Shown: positions 1-8,001 of the stretch, piece after piece
Numbering within the stretch: position 1 is the stretch's first letter
How the letters are laid out: each line of letters begins with the position of its first letter
The notes under the pieces: generated by a model
What the model was told of the DNA's origin: nothing
Seen by the model: the letters and a program-made list of their open reading frames with translations, nothing else
Databases searched by the model: none
Program-made: the position numbers and the translations under genes
Assembly (NCBI GenBank): GCA_946886405.1
Contig: CAMPIO010000006.1
Coordinates: forward strand, 5,849-69,848
Reading direction: 5' to 3'
Length of the DNA: 64,000 nucleotides
Source: an uncultured Pseudoxanthomonas sp.
Lineage (GTDB): Bacteria; Pseudomonadota; Gammaproteobacteria; Xanthomonadales; Xanthomonadaceae

Positions 1-252
1 CTGACCACGTCGCGCGACATCCTCGAAGCGATGGCGATCGGCGAGGGGCCGGCGAACGCCGTGATGGCTCTGGGCTGTGCGGGCTGGGGCGCCGGCCAGC
101 TGGAATACGAACTGGGCGAAAACAGCTGGCTCACGGTGCCGGCCGATGCGGAACTCTTGTTCGGCGTGCCGCTGGAGCAGCGCTGGCAGACGGCGGGGCA
201 GCGGATCGGCGTGGACATGACGCGGTTGACGGATTACAGCGGCCACGCATGA
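1..252 (+). CDS. YqgE/AlgH family protein (UPF0301), 3' part only
   Basis: The open frame runs from the first base of the window, so only the last 83 residues are visible. They match the C-terminal signature of the YqgE/AlgH family: an EAMAIGEGP stretch, then [16 protein letters not shown], then [10 protein letters not shown] and [11 protein letters not shown]. The family is cytosolic, about 180-190 residues long, and its biochemical role is unsettled; AlgH was linked to alginate gene regulation in Pseudomonas. It lies just before ruvX (gap 82 bases), the common yqgE-yqgF arrangement of proteobacteria, which supports both calls. Confidence 0.9.
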   Translation: MTTSRDILEAMAIGEGPANAVMALGCAGWGAGQLEYELGENSWLTVPADAELLFGVPLEQRWQTAGQRIGVDMTRLTDYSGHA

Positions 253-334
253 GGCTGCACCTGCACCCGCAGACATCGTCTCCACAGCGCCCGGCGCAGG
301 GTGATGCACGTGTGATCGAACGGAGGCAGCAGGC

Positions 335-784
335 ATGAAGCTGGATGGCACCGTACTGGGATTCGACGTGGGCACCCGCCGCATCGGCGTCGCCGTGGGC
401 AGTGCGTTCGGCACCGGCGCCCGTGCGCTGGCGGTGATCGACGTGCACGGCAATGGTCCCGACTGGCCGGCGATCGACAAACTGCATGCGGAATGGAAAC
501 CCGACGGCCTGGTGGTCGGCGACCCGATGTCGCTGGAGGGTGGCGACCAGCCCAACCGCAAGCGTGCCCATGCCTTCGCGCGCGCGCTGCGCGCGCGTTA
601 TCGCTTGCCGGTGGTGCTGGTGGACGAACGCACCAGCTCGGTCGAGGCTGCGGAGCGCTTCGCGCTGGATCGCGCCGAAGGCCGCAAGCGCCGCCGCGAT
701 GCCGCGGCGCTCGACGCCGTGGCGGCTGCCGTCATCATCGAACGCTGGCTGGCCGCGCCCCAGGACGCGACCCAGCTGACCTGA
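335..784 (+). CDS. ruvX: Putative pre-16S rRNA nuclease / Holliday-junction resolvase-like RuvX (YqgF)
   Basis: 149 residues, the usual length for YqgF. The RNase H-like fold is marked by GFDVGTRRIGVAVG at residues 9-22 with the likely metal-binding Asp11, by VVGDP at 60-64, by VDERTSS at 96-102, and by the final acidic helix around AALDAVAAAVI (Asp127). Family members process the 5' end of 16S rRNA, and an older assignment was Holliday-junction resolution. An ATG start at 335 gives the normal N-terminus. It sits between yqgE and pyrB, with only 20 bases to pyrB, so co-transcription is likely. The usual VGLP loop reads VGDP here, a small departure. Confidence 0.93.
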   Translation: MKLDGTVLGFDVGTRRIGVAVGSAFGTGARALAVIDVHGNGPDWPAIDKLHAEWKPDGLVVGDPMSLEGGDQPNRKRAHAFARALRARYRLPVVLVDERTSSVEAAERFALDRAEGRKRRRDAAALDAVAAAVIIERWLAAPQDATQLT

Positions 785-804
785 TTCTTCTCCGAACCGA
801 CGCC

Positions 805-1749
805 ATGACCCCACAACTCGATTCCGACGGACGCCTGCGCCACCTGCTCACCCTCGACGGCCTGCCGCGCGACACCCTGTGCCGGTTGATCGACCGCGCG
901 GGTCAGATCCGCGATGCCGCACTCGGGCGCACGCCACGCCGGCAGGTGCTTGATGGCACGACGGTGTGCACGCTGTTCTTCGAGCCGTCCACGCGCACGC
1001 GCAGCTCGTTCCACATTGCCGCGCAGCGACTGGGCGCGGACGTGCTGAACTTCGATGCCTCGACCTCATCGACCCGCAAGGGCGAGACCGCGCGCGACAC
1101 CCTGCGCAACCTGGAAGCGATGGGCGTACGGGGCTTCATCGTCCGCCATGCCGACGACGGTGCGGTCGAGGCACTGGCGGCGGAAGCTGGCGAGGGCACC
1201 GCGCTCATCAATGCCGGCGACGGCCGCAGCGCGCATCCCACGCAGGGGCTGCTGGACGTGCTGACGATCCGCCAGGCCAAGGGCGCGGACTTCTCGCGTC
1301 TGAAAGTGTTGATGGTGGGCGACGTGAAGCACTCGCGCGTGGCACGCTCGGACCTGCATGCGCTGCGCACGCTGGGCGCGGGCGAGATCCGTGTGTGCGG
1401 GCCGGCGTCGTTGCTGCCCGACGACGGCACGCTGGCGGGCTGCGAGGTGGGGCAGGATTTCGGCGCGATGCTCGAGGGCGTCGACGTGGTGATGATGCTG
1501 CGCCTGCAGCGCGAGCGGATGGAAGAAGGGCTGGTGTCGTCGCTGGAGGATTACCACCGCGACTACGGCCTGACCACGGTGCGGCTGGCGCGCGCCGCGA
1601 AAGACGCGGTGGTACTGCATCCCGGCCCGATCAATCGTGGCGTCGAGATCACCGATGAAGTCGCCGATGGCCCGCAGTCGCTGGTACTGCGCCAGGTCAG
1701 CAACGGTGTCGCCATCCGCATGGCGGTGCTGGAGATGCTGCTGGGGTGA
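805..1749 (+). CDS. pyrB: Aspartate carbamoyltransferase catalytic subunit
   Basis: 314 residues from the ATG at 805. The enzyme condenses carbamoyl phosphate with L-aspartate, the first committed step of pyrimidine synthesis, in the cytosol. The carbamoyl-phosphate loop is FFEPSTRTRSSF (residues 58-69, STRTR at 62-66). HPTQGLLD and HPGPINRGVEI are the other family hallmarks. The open frame continues upstream over the end of ruvX, but homology begins at MTPQLDSDG. No pyrI regulatory gene follows; the next gene on this strand is far away. The 170 bases after it hold no gene that I can support. Confidence 0.96.
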   Translation: MTPQLDSDGRLRHLLTLDGLPRDTLCRLIDRAGQIRDAALGRTPRRQVLDGTTVCTLFFEPSTRTRSSFHIAAQRLGADVLNFDASTSSTRKGETARDTLRNLEAMGVRGFIVRHADDGAVEALAAEAGEGTALINAGDGRSAHPTQGLLDVLTIRQAKGADFSRLKVLMVGDVKHSRVARSDLHALRTLGAGEIRVCGPASLLPDDGTLAGCEVGQDFGAMLEGVDVVMMLRLQRERMEEGLVSSLEDYHRDYGLTTVRLARAAKDAVVLHPGPINRGVEITDEVADGPQSLVLRQVSNGVAIRMAVLEMLLG

Positions 1750-1919
1750 GGTGCCGTTATCGCGGCGACCCGCATGTGGTCGATGCATGCGGCAAAGAAC
1801 TTTCTGTCCATCATCCTGGCGGCTCCCGACTGCCGAATGGCCGGTCAAGCCGGAATGACGATATCGGGGGATGGCGAAGGGTCGATCCCTGTTTGCCGGC
1901 CAGCCTCCGCGCGCCGTAC

Positions 1920-3479
1920 TTACTCCGGCGCCGCGACCACCCGGTTCTTGCCGGCCTGCTTGGCCTGGTACATCGCGCGGTCCGCGCGCGCCAGCAGATC
2001 GTCCTGTGATTCGCCGGGCACCCAGCGCGCCACGCCGGCACTGAAGGTCACCACGATGCCGCGGCCTTCGTAGACCAGCGGCTTGTGCGCCAGCCGGTCG
2101 CGCAGGCGCTCGAGCGTGCCCATCGCTTCGAGGAAGCTGGTTTCAGGCAGCAGCAGTACGAATTCCTCGCCGCCGAAGCGCGCGACGGCATCGCTGGCGC
2201 GCAGGGTGGCGCGCGCCAGCGTCACGACGTGGCACAGCGCGGCATCACCACCCAGGTGTCCATGCGCCGCATTGATATGGCGGAAATCGTCGAGGTCCAG
2301 CAGTGCCAACGTCAAGGTCTGGCCGCTGCGCAGCGCGCGCACGGACTCGCGCTTGAACAGTTCGTCGAAGCCGCGCCGGTTCAGGGCATCCGTCAGCTGG
2401 TCGACGCGCACCAGTTCCGACACCGATTGCAGTTCCTGCTCGAGGTTCATGACGCGGCGTTCGGCCTCTTCGACCTCGCGTCGCGCTTCCATCAGACTGT
2501 CGCGTGCACGCAGGGCCTGCGCCTGCACCTGCGCCGTGTCTTCCAGGATGTCCTCCATCCGCTTGCCCAGCTCGGCGATGCTGCGGCTTTCGCGCACGGC
2601 CTGCGCATGGAAGCTGATGCGGTCGTGGTACTCGCCGGTGCTGCTGGCCATGCCATCCAGGCGTTCGACGAAGGTGACCATCATGTCTTTCATCGAGGCC
2701 TTGGATTCGGCCAGGCCCTGCTTCAGCAGCCCCTGCTTGTAGATCACCTCGCGCAGGCCGGCACGGGTCTGTTCCAGTGCGGTGCGATCCAGGGGGCCGG
2801 CGAGCAGTTGGCGCACGGCGCCGATCTGGTCCTGCAGCCAGCTGCCGTCTTCGATCAGCTCACCGACATTCTCCAGCAGCAGGTCGAACAGGCTGCGCAT
2901 CAGTTCCTGCGCGTCGTCCACTTCCTGCGTGCGCTGGCCGACCTGCCGGCAGAGGTCGCGAAGATCGCTGCCGAGGTCGCCGATGGGCTGGTTGGCCTGC
3001 CACTGGCGCACCCGGTCCGCCAGTGCATGCGCCTGCGGCAACAGGGCGCCGTCATCCCGCAGCAACTGCTCCATGCCGCCGACGAGCAACTGGTACAGCA
3101 GGTCGCGCAGCTGTTCGGCTTCACCGGCGAGCGGTTCGTCCTGGATCGTGCGGATGTACTTGTCGACGAGCTGCCGCAACGCGCGGCCGTAGCGGGGCCA
3201 GTCGTTGTCGGTATGTGCGGATTGCAGGCGCTCACCCATGGCGTGCAGCTCGCCCGGCAGGCCGGCCACGCCATCGGCGAACGCGGACAGCAGCGCAGCG
3301 GGCTCTTCCGCGTGAGCGAACAGCGCTTGGAGCTGCGTACTGCTGATGGCGGTTCGCGGGCCGGCCGTCGTGGTCGTGGCCAGCTCGCGCGACGCCGGAA
3401 CGCCGGCCTCGCGGCGACGCGACCACAGCCGGCGGATTCCGCCCGCAATACCGGAGTTGTCGTCAGCCACGTCAGCCAT
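1920..3479 (-). CDS. Diguanylate cyclase (GGDEF domain) with long helical N-terminus
   Basis: 519 residues. The C-terminal GGDEF domain makes cyclic di-GMP from two GTP. The active-site motif is GGEEF at residues 436-440, and an RxxD inhibitory I-site (RASD, 427-430) lies exactly five residues upstream, so product inhibition is likely. The first ~355 residues are predicted to be helical and rich in Leu/Glu/Arg, with a coiled coil near 320-355 (the stretch with EARREVEEAERRV) leading into the conserved VDQLTDALNRRGF entry to the domain. I see no transmembrane segment or recognisable PAS/REC sensor, so the input is probably a soluble helical domain. It is a single gene between divergent or convergent neighbours. 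Confidence 0.92.
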   Translation of the reverse strand: MADVADDNSGIAGGIRRLWSRRREAGVPASRELATTTTAGPRTAISSTQLQALFAHAEEPAALLSAFADGVAGLPGELHAMGERLQSAHTDNDWPRYGRALRQLVDKYIRTIQDEPLAGEAEQLRDLLYQLLVGGMEQLLRDDGALLPQAHALADRVRQWQANQPIGDLGSDLRDLCRQVGQRTQEVDDAQELMRSLFDLLLENVGELIEDGSWLQDQIGAVRQLLAGPLDRTALEQTRAGLREVIYKQGLLKQGLAESKASMKDMMVTFVERLDGMASSTGEYHDRISFHAQAVRESRSIAELGKRMEDILEDTAQVQAQALRARDSLMEARREVEEAERRVMNLEQELQSVSELVRVDQLTDALNRRGFDELFKRESVRALRSGQTLTLALLDLDDFRHINAAHGHLGGDAALCHVVTLARATLRASDAVARFGGEEFVLLLPETSFLEAMGTLERLRDRLAHKPLVYEGRGIVVTFSAGVARWVPGESQDDLLARADRAMYQAKQAGKNRVVAAPE

Positions 3480-3626
3480 TCAAGTCGCTCGCACGGCCAT
3501 GGGCGGATGCCCACCAGCCACCAGGGGATGCCGGGTTATCGGCCGCAGCAGGCGCGGGTTGAGGGGAAGTGTCGCGGGCGGTCCGCAGGCTACCGGAAGC
3601 GTGACGCAGGACGTGCGGGTGCGGTA

Positions 3627-3905
3627 TCAGCCGTCGTCCGGAGGAAAGCGGGCGAGCGCCTCCTCGATGATGGCCAACTGGGCCGTGGCTTCATCGTTTC
3701 CGGTCGCGGCAGCGGCACGGACCTGGTCCAGCGTCGGGTGCGACACGATCAGCAGCAGGCTGCCGCACTGTGGGCAGGCGTAGTCGGTGACCGCGTCGTG
3801 CAGTTCCATCGCCATGGCGCGGCTGTCGCCATGCCAGCCGCAGGGGCAGGCCAGGTCGCGCTCGCGCCAGCCGGCGGTGAAGTAGTCGGGAACGAGTTCG
3901 GACAC
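3627..3905 (-). CDS. Small zinc-ribbon-like hypothetical protein
   Basis: I do not recognise this as a named family. A GTG start at 3905, two bases after the stop of the upstream hydrolase gene, gives 92 residues; an ATG at 3944 would add 13 residues but overlap that gene by 37 bases. The pairs CPC (residues 20-22) and CPQC (44-47) could form a four-Cys zinc ribbon. The C-terminus is an acidic helix ending FPPDDG. The tight spacing suggests co-transcription with the lipoprotein hydrolase. Function unknown. Confidence 0.6.
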   Translation of the reverse strand: MSELVPDYFTAGWRERDLACPCGWHGDSRAMAMELHDAVTDYACPQCGSLLLIVSHPTLDQVRAAAATGNDEATAQLAIIEEALARFPPDDG

Positions 3906-3907
3906 GC

Positions 3908-4720
3908 TCAGCGCCCACGATGCTGCGTGAACAACCAGTCCCACATCGGGGCGTAAGCGTAGGTCGCGTCCCAGCTGTTGTGGTTGGCGTCGGGAAACTC
4001 GGTATAGCGGGCGTCACGCGCACCTGCTGCCTTCAGCGCAGCTTCCATGCGGCGCGACTGCGACGGCGGTACGACGTCGTCCTTGCCTCCATGGAAGATC
4101 CAGACCGGCACGTCCTTCAAGCGCTGCGCCGCGGCGGCGAAGGGGTCCGCCTCGCCCGCCACGCTGTGCACGTTCATGCTGGAACGGTCGCGTCCCCAGT
4201 CGACGGTGATGCCGCCGCAGACCGGCACCAGCGCGGCGAAGCGGGTGGGCTGTTGCAGGGCCAGTTCCCACGTGCCGTAGCCGCCCATCGACATGCCGGT
4301 CAGCGAGACGCGGTCCGGGTCGCCGTTGAATTCGCGCATCGCGGCGTCCAGCGTGGCGAACGCGATCGGACCGGCCACCTCGGTCCACTCCGTATCGTCG
4401 GGCGCCTGAGGAAACACCACCAACGCCGGAAACGTGTCGGCATGCTGCCGCAGGTACGGCCCCAGGCCCGCCATGGTCTGCTTCACGCCATCACTGCCGC
4501 GCTCGCCCGAGCCATTGAGGAACAGCACCACCGGCGGCTTGTCCTTGCGGAAGCGCGCGGCAGGCACGAAGACCTGGTAGCGGTAGGTCTTGCCGGCAAG
4601 CGTGACCTCGCGAGAGACGAACTCACCGGTCGGATTCATGGGGGATGTCGTGGTGCAGGCCGTCATCAGGATCAGCAGAAAACCCAGGCAGGCGGTGGCA
4701 AGAAGGCGCATGGCGATCAT
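3908..4720 (-). CDS. Lipoprotein alpha/beta hydrolase (prolyl-oligopeptidase/esterase-like)
   Basis: 270 residues. The N-terminus has a hydrophobic signal segment followed by LMTAC (Cys22), a plausible lipobox, so the protein is probably a membrane-anchored lipoprotein facing the periplasm. The alpha/beta-hydrolase elements are the nucleophile elbow GMSMGG (Ser144), an acid in GGKDDVVPP (Asp214 or Asp215) and DANHNSW (His247). An oxyanion loop, LNGSGERGSD (68-77), is typical of the PHB-depolymerase/feruloyl-esterase-like branch that is often annotated as phospholipase or dienelactone hydrolase. The substrate cannot be told from the sequence. ATG codons exist at residues 1 and 4. Confidence 0.85.
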   Translation of the reverse strand: MIAMRLLATACLGFLLILMTACTTTSPMNPTGEFVSREVTLAGKTYRYQVFVPAARFRKDKPPVVLFLNGSGERGSDGVKQTMAGLGPYLRQHADTFPALVVFPQAPDDTEWTEVAGPIAFATLDAAMREFNGDPDRVSLTGMSMGGYGTWELALQQPTRFAALVPVCGGITVDWGRDRSSMNVHSVAGEADPFAAAAQRLKDVPVWIFHGGKDDVVPPSQSRRMEAALKAAGARDARYTEFPDANHNSWDATYAYAPMWDWLFTQHRGR

Positions 4721-4786
4721 GGTCGAAGGGTAACGGGCCGCAGCATAACCCGATGGGGAAATGGAGGGCCTGATCGTACGGCCCCC

Positions 4787-5638
4787 TCAGCGATTCGTAT
4801 CCGGAGGCGGCATGTCGTCCCGCAGCCGCATGAAGCGGGCGAAGCGCGGCAGTCCGGTCGACGTCAGGCCGTTGTACCGATAGGTCAGCCACGCGCCTAC
4901 CGGGGGTGGTCTGGCCCGCTGGGCATCGGTGAAGCCGGTGCCGATGCGGAAGCTGCGCCCGTCCTGCGTGCGCACCTGCAGCGCGCCCATCATGCCGTCG
5001 TACTTTCCCTTGCCCGGCAGGTGCGCGACCACCTGTGCCTCGGCGTCCTCGTGAGGTTTGTACTTGAGCAGGTCTTCGCTGCGTCCTGCGCGATAGCGCG
5101 CGTCGCGTCGATGCAGCATCAGTCCCTCGCCGCCGGCCGCGACGACGCGGGCCAGCTCCGCGTCCAGTCCGGCCCGGGTGTCGATACGTTGCTGCGGGAT
5201 CATCGCCAGGTGCGCGTTATGTGCCGTCGACACCAGGCGGCGCATGCGGGCGACGCGTTCCGCGAACGGTCCCGGCTGTGCGGGCAGATCGAAGACCATG
5301 AAGCGCACATCGCGCCAGGCCTGCGCGTCGGCCCCCACGCGGCGGACGAGGGCGCTGATGTCGTCGAAGCGGTCACGGGCGATCCACAGCTCGCCCTCCA
5401 TGACCTCTGCGGGCCACCCGCGCGTGAACGTCGCTGGCGCCGGGATCCGTGCGCCACCACGCGTCCACAGTGCCCGTCCGTCCCATCGCGCACGCACGCC
5501 GTCCAGCTTCTCGCTGACCAGGAACGCGCTGATCGGCACGCCGTCGCGGTACGGCGTTGCCAGCATCGGATCGGACGGTGGTGCCGACAGGACGGGCCGG
5601 GTCAGCAGGCACAGCAGAATGGTCAGGAACAGGCGCAT
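4787..5638 (-). CDS. Exported ATP-dependent DNA ligase (LigE type)
   Basis: 283 residues from the ATG at 5638. The first 18-19 residues (MRLFLTILLC, then LLTRPVLSA) form a clear Sec signal peptide, which places the enzyme in the periplasm. The nucleotidyltransferase core shows motif I SEKLDGVR with the adenylated Lys44, motif III-like EGELW (81-85), VFDLP, motif IV EGLMLHR and motif V LKYKP. A short OB domain follows (GALQVRTQDG, FRIGTGF). This is the minimal LigE architecture known from Neisseria, Haemophilus, Vibrio and relatives, where a role in DNA uptake or extracellular DNA has been proposed. The frame is open for 24 more codons upstream, but those lack signal-peptide character. Confidence 0.9.
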   Translation of the reverse strand: MRLFLTILLCLLTRPVLSAPPSDPMLATPYRDGVPISAFLVSEKLDGVRARWDGRALWTRGGARIPAPATFTRGWPAEVMEGELWIARDRFDDISALVRRVGADAQAWRDVRFMVFDLPAQPGPFAERVARMRRLVSTAHNAHLAMIPQQRIDTRAGLDAELARVVAAGGEGLMLHRRDARYRAGRSEDLLKYKPHEDAEAQVVAHLPGKGKYDGMMGALQVRTQDGRSFRIGTGFTDAQRARPPPVGAWLTYRYNGLTSTGLPRFARFMRLRDDMPPPDTNR

Positions 5639-5800
5639 GGCGGCGATGACCGAAGCGGATGAAGCGTCAGCATCGCTCGCGTTGTCCGGACATGGGCATC
5701 GGGACAGCACGCGTCGGACGGTAGGAAAGTGTCCTGTGGCGTGGTCGCCCGGGTAAGCAGGTTCAGCGATACCCCGCTGAAGTTGTCCGTCGGATCGGGG

Positions 5801-6412
5801 TCAGGCTCGCGTCCAGCACCACGCGGCCAGCGCGACGACGTGCAGCACCACCATCGTCCAGAAAACGACGCGATACCCGAGTTTGCGTGACTTGTGCCGC
5901 AACCACTGCTGCGCGATCCATGCGCCCGGCCAGCCGCCGACGAGTTCGAGCAGGTGTAGCGTGGATTCCGGCGTACGCCACCGGCCCGCCTGTGCCGCGT
6001 GCTTGTCCAGCGCGTAGACGACGAACGTGATGGCCGACATGGCGAGCACGACGAACATCGCTTCGAAAGGAAGCTTCTCGCCATGGATCGCAGCGCTGAT
6101 GAAGAGCGCGTATCCGGCCACCGCCACCGAGCCGGGGACTGCCGACTCGGGTCGCGGTGACGCGGGCGATCGGGGTGGCGACGTGGCCGAACGCGCGACG
6201 GGAACCGTCCGACGCACCGCCTGTGCGCGCCACTTTCCATCGGGCTGGCGCTGCGCGGTGAACTTCACGAGTTCGCCGATCTCGGGACGTCGGCCGTCGA
6301 GGCGGTAATCGCGCACGTGGAAGAACACGCGGCCCGGTTCGCCATCCAGCGACGCGATGAAGCCGAAGCCCCGGTCGTCATTCCATTCGCTGACCTTGCC
6401 GAGCCGTTCCAT
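5801..6412 (-). CDS. Cold-shock domain fused to DUF1294 membrane domain
   Basis: 203 residues in two parts. Residues 1 to about 65 are a cold-shock-like OB fold with GKVSEWNDDRGFGFI (RNP1-type) and RVFFHVRDY (RNP2-type), predicted to bind single-stranded nucleic acid. After a Pro/Ser-rich, basic linker comes a DUF1294 domain with about three membrane helices and the family signature FVVYALDKHAAQAGRWRTPESTLH, then LVGGWPGAWIAQQWLRHKS. The fusion is widespread in Gammaproteobacteria, but its role is not known. It follows mgtE by 13 bases on the same strand, so it may be read from the mgtE transcript. Confidence 0.9.
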   Translation of the reverse strand: MERLGKVSEWNDDRGFGFIASLDGEPGRVFFHVRDYRLDGRRPEIGELVKFTAQRQPDGKWRAQAVRRTVPVARSATSPPRSPASPRPESAVPGSVAVAGYALFISAAIHGEKLPFEAMFVVLAMSAITFVVYALDKHAAQAGRWRTPESTLHLLELVGGWPGAWIAQQWLRHKSRKLGYRVVFWTMVVLHVVALAAWCWTRA

Positions 6413-6425
6413 CGGGAGTGAGTGC

Positions 6426-7787
6426 TCAATGCAGCAGGATCAGTGTCGCCAGGCCGAGGAAGCAGAAGAAGCCCATCACGTCGGTCACTGCGGTGACGAC
6501 GACGGTGCCGGCGACGGCGGGGTCGATGTTCATGCGCTTGAGCAGCAGCGGCAACAGCACGCCGGCGGTGGCGGCGGCGCAGAAATTGATGATCAGGGCC
6601 AGTGCGATGACCAGCGACAGCAGCGGACTGCGGAACCACACGAAGGCGATCACGCCGACGATGCTGCCTATCAGCAGCCCGTTGATGAGGGCGACGCGGA
6701 TTTCCTTCCACAAGAGGATCCGCGCATTGCTGGAACCCACCTGGCCCAGCGCCAGGCCGCGCACCATCAGTGTCAGCACCTGCACCGCCGCATTGCCACC
6801 GATGCCGGCCACGATCGGCATCAGCACGGCGAGCGCGACGATCTTCTCCAGTGTCACCTCGAACTGGCCGATCACGCTGGCGGCCATGAACGCGGTGAAC
6901 AGGTTGATGCCCAGCCACACCACGCGGCCACGCACGGCGCGCTTGACCGGCGAGAACAGATCTTCGTCCTCGTCCAGGCCGGCGGCGCCCAGCGCCTGGT
7001 GCTCGGCCTGCTCGCGGATGATGTCGACCACGTCATCGATGGTGATGCGGCCCAGCAGGATGTTGTTGTCGTCCACGACGGGTGCGGAGACCCAGTCGTG
7101 GTCGGAGAACTGGCGCGCGACTTCCTGCGCGCTCTCGCCCACATCGATGGCCGGCTGTTCGTCATCGACCAGGCGATTGATGGGCGTGGTGTCCTCGTGC
7201 GTCACCAGCGAGGTCAGCGACACGCGGCCGAGGTACTGATGGCGGCGGCTGACGACATACAGGTGATCCGTGTGGTCGGGCAGTTCGCCGCGCAGGCGCA
7301 GGTAACGCAGCACCACGTCGACGTTGACGTCGGCGCGCACGGTGACCACGTCGGGGTTCATCAGGCGACCAGCGGTGTCCTCCGCATACGACAGCACCTG
7401 CTCAAGGCGCTCGCGGTTCTCGCGGTCCATCGACTTGAGGACTTCGTCGATGACGGTGTCGGGCAGGTCTTCGACCAGGTCCGCGAGATCGTCGATGTCG
7501 AGGTCCTCGACCGCGGCGACGATTTCGTCGGTGTCCATGTCCGCCAGCAGGCTCTCGCGCACCTCGTCGCCGACGTGCACCAGCACCTCGCCGTCGTCCT
7601 CGGGATCGACCAGGCCCCACACGACTTCGCGCTTGCCTGGCGGCAGTGATTCCAGCAGGTTGCCGATCTCCGCGGGCGACAAGGTATTGACCAGCCGGCG
7701 CACGGGCCCCAGCCGACCGCTGTCGAGCGCGTCGGAGAGCAGGCGCAACTGGCGTGCGGTCTTGTCGTGGCGGATGGTCTCGACCAT
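6426..7787 (-). CDS. mgtE: Magnesium transporter MgtE
   Basis: 453 residues, the standard MgtE length. The N-terminal superhelical domain carries the repeated acidic segments VEDLDIDDLADLVEDLP. Then come the two CBS domains (around DVVTVRADVNVDVVL and QPAIDVGESAQEVA), and a C-terminal block of five membrane helices from about residue 285. In known MgtE channels the acidic N-domain and CBS pair sense cytosolic Mg2+ and close the pore. The C-terminal pore helix region (AGIGGNAAVQVLTLMVRGLALGQV, in pieces) matches the family. It starts 130 bases away from a palindromic repeat that separates it from the PTS genes. Confidence 0.96.
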   Translation of the reverse strand: MVETIRHDKTARQLRLLSDALDSGRLGPVRRLVNTLSPAEIGNLLESLPPGKREVVWGLVDPEDDGEVLVHVGDEVRESLLADMDTDEIVAAVEDLDIDDLADLVEDLPDTVIDEVLKSMDRENRERLEQVLSYAEDTAGRLMNPDVVTVRADVNVDVVLRYLRLRGELPDHTDHLYVVSRRHQYLGRVSLTSLVTHEDTTPINRLVDDEQPAIDVGESAQEVARQFSDHDWVSAPVVDDNNILLGRITIDDVVDIIREQAEHQALGAAGLDEDEDLFSPVKRAVRGRVVWLGINLFTAFMAASVIGQFEVTLEKIVALAVLMPIVAGIGGNAAVQVLTLMVRGLALGQVGSSNARILLWKEIRVALINGLLIGSIVGVIAFVWFRSPLLSLVIALALIINFCAAATAGVLLPLLLKRMNIDPAVAGTVVVTAVTDVMGFFCFLGLATLILLH

Positions 7788-7916
7788 TCGGTACTCCGGA
7801 ATGGGGCCGATCCGTCAGGCGGATGCGACCGGGGCATCAAGCGTTCATTCCGCCATTATCGCCCGGGCTGTGATTTATGGACACCCCGTAACGCCGCCGC
7901 ACCAGATCCACGCCTT

Positions 7917-7994
7917 TGTAGGAGCGCCCTAGGGCGCGATGCTTTTCGCCCGCGAATCCGAAACATCCGCATCGCGCCCAAGAGCGCTCCTACA
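7917..7994. repeat. Inverted pair of GTAG-type REP palindromes
   Basis: The left arm tgtaggagcgccctagggcg and its continuation cgat are mirrored by atcgcgcccaagagcgctcc and taca on the right, around a 30-base centre. Each arm starts or ends with GTAG/CTAC. That is the hallmark of repetitive extragenic palindromes in Stenotrophomonas and Xanthomonas (SMAG-type). It fills the gap between mgtE and ptsI and could act as a transcription terminator or mRNA-stabilising hairpin for the minus-strand PTS transcript. Confidence 0.75.
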
Positions 7995-8001
7995 GTGAGG
8001 G

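Noticed and set aside
1750..1919. Possible regulatory RNA or terminator after pyrB
   Set aside because: I could find no strong stem-loop with a T-run, nor a protein with a family signature, in this gap.
2085..3956. 623-residue open frame antisense to the diguanylate cyclase
   Set aside because: GC-rich coding sequence produces long antisense frames here. It is rich in Gln, Arg and His with no domain or start-site context, while the minus-strand frame has GGEEF and an I-site.
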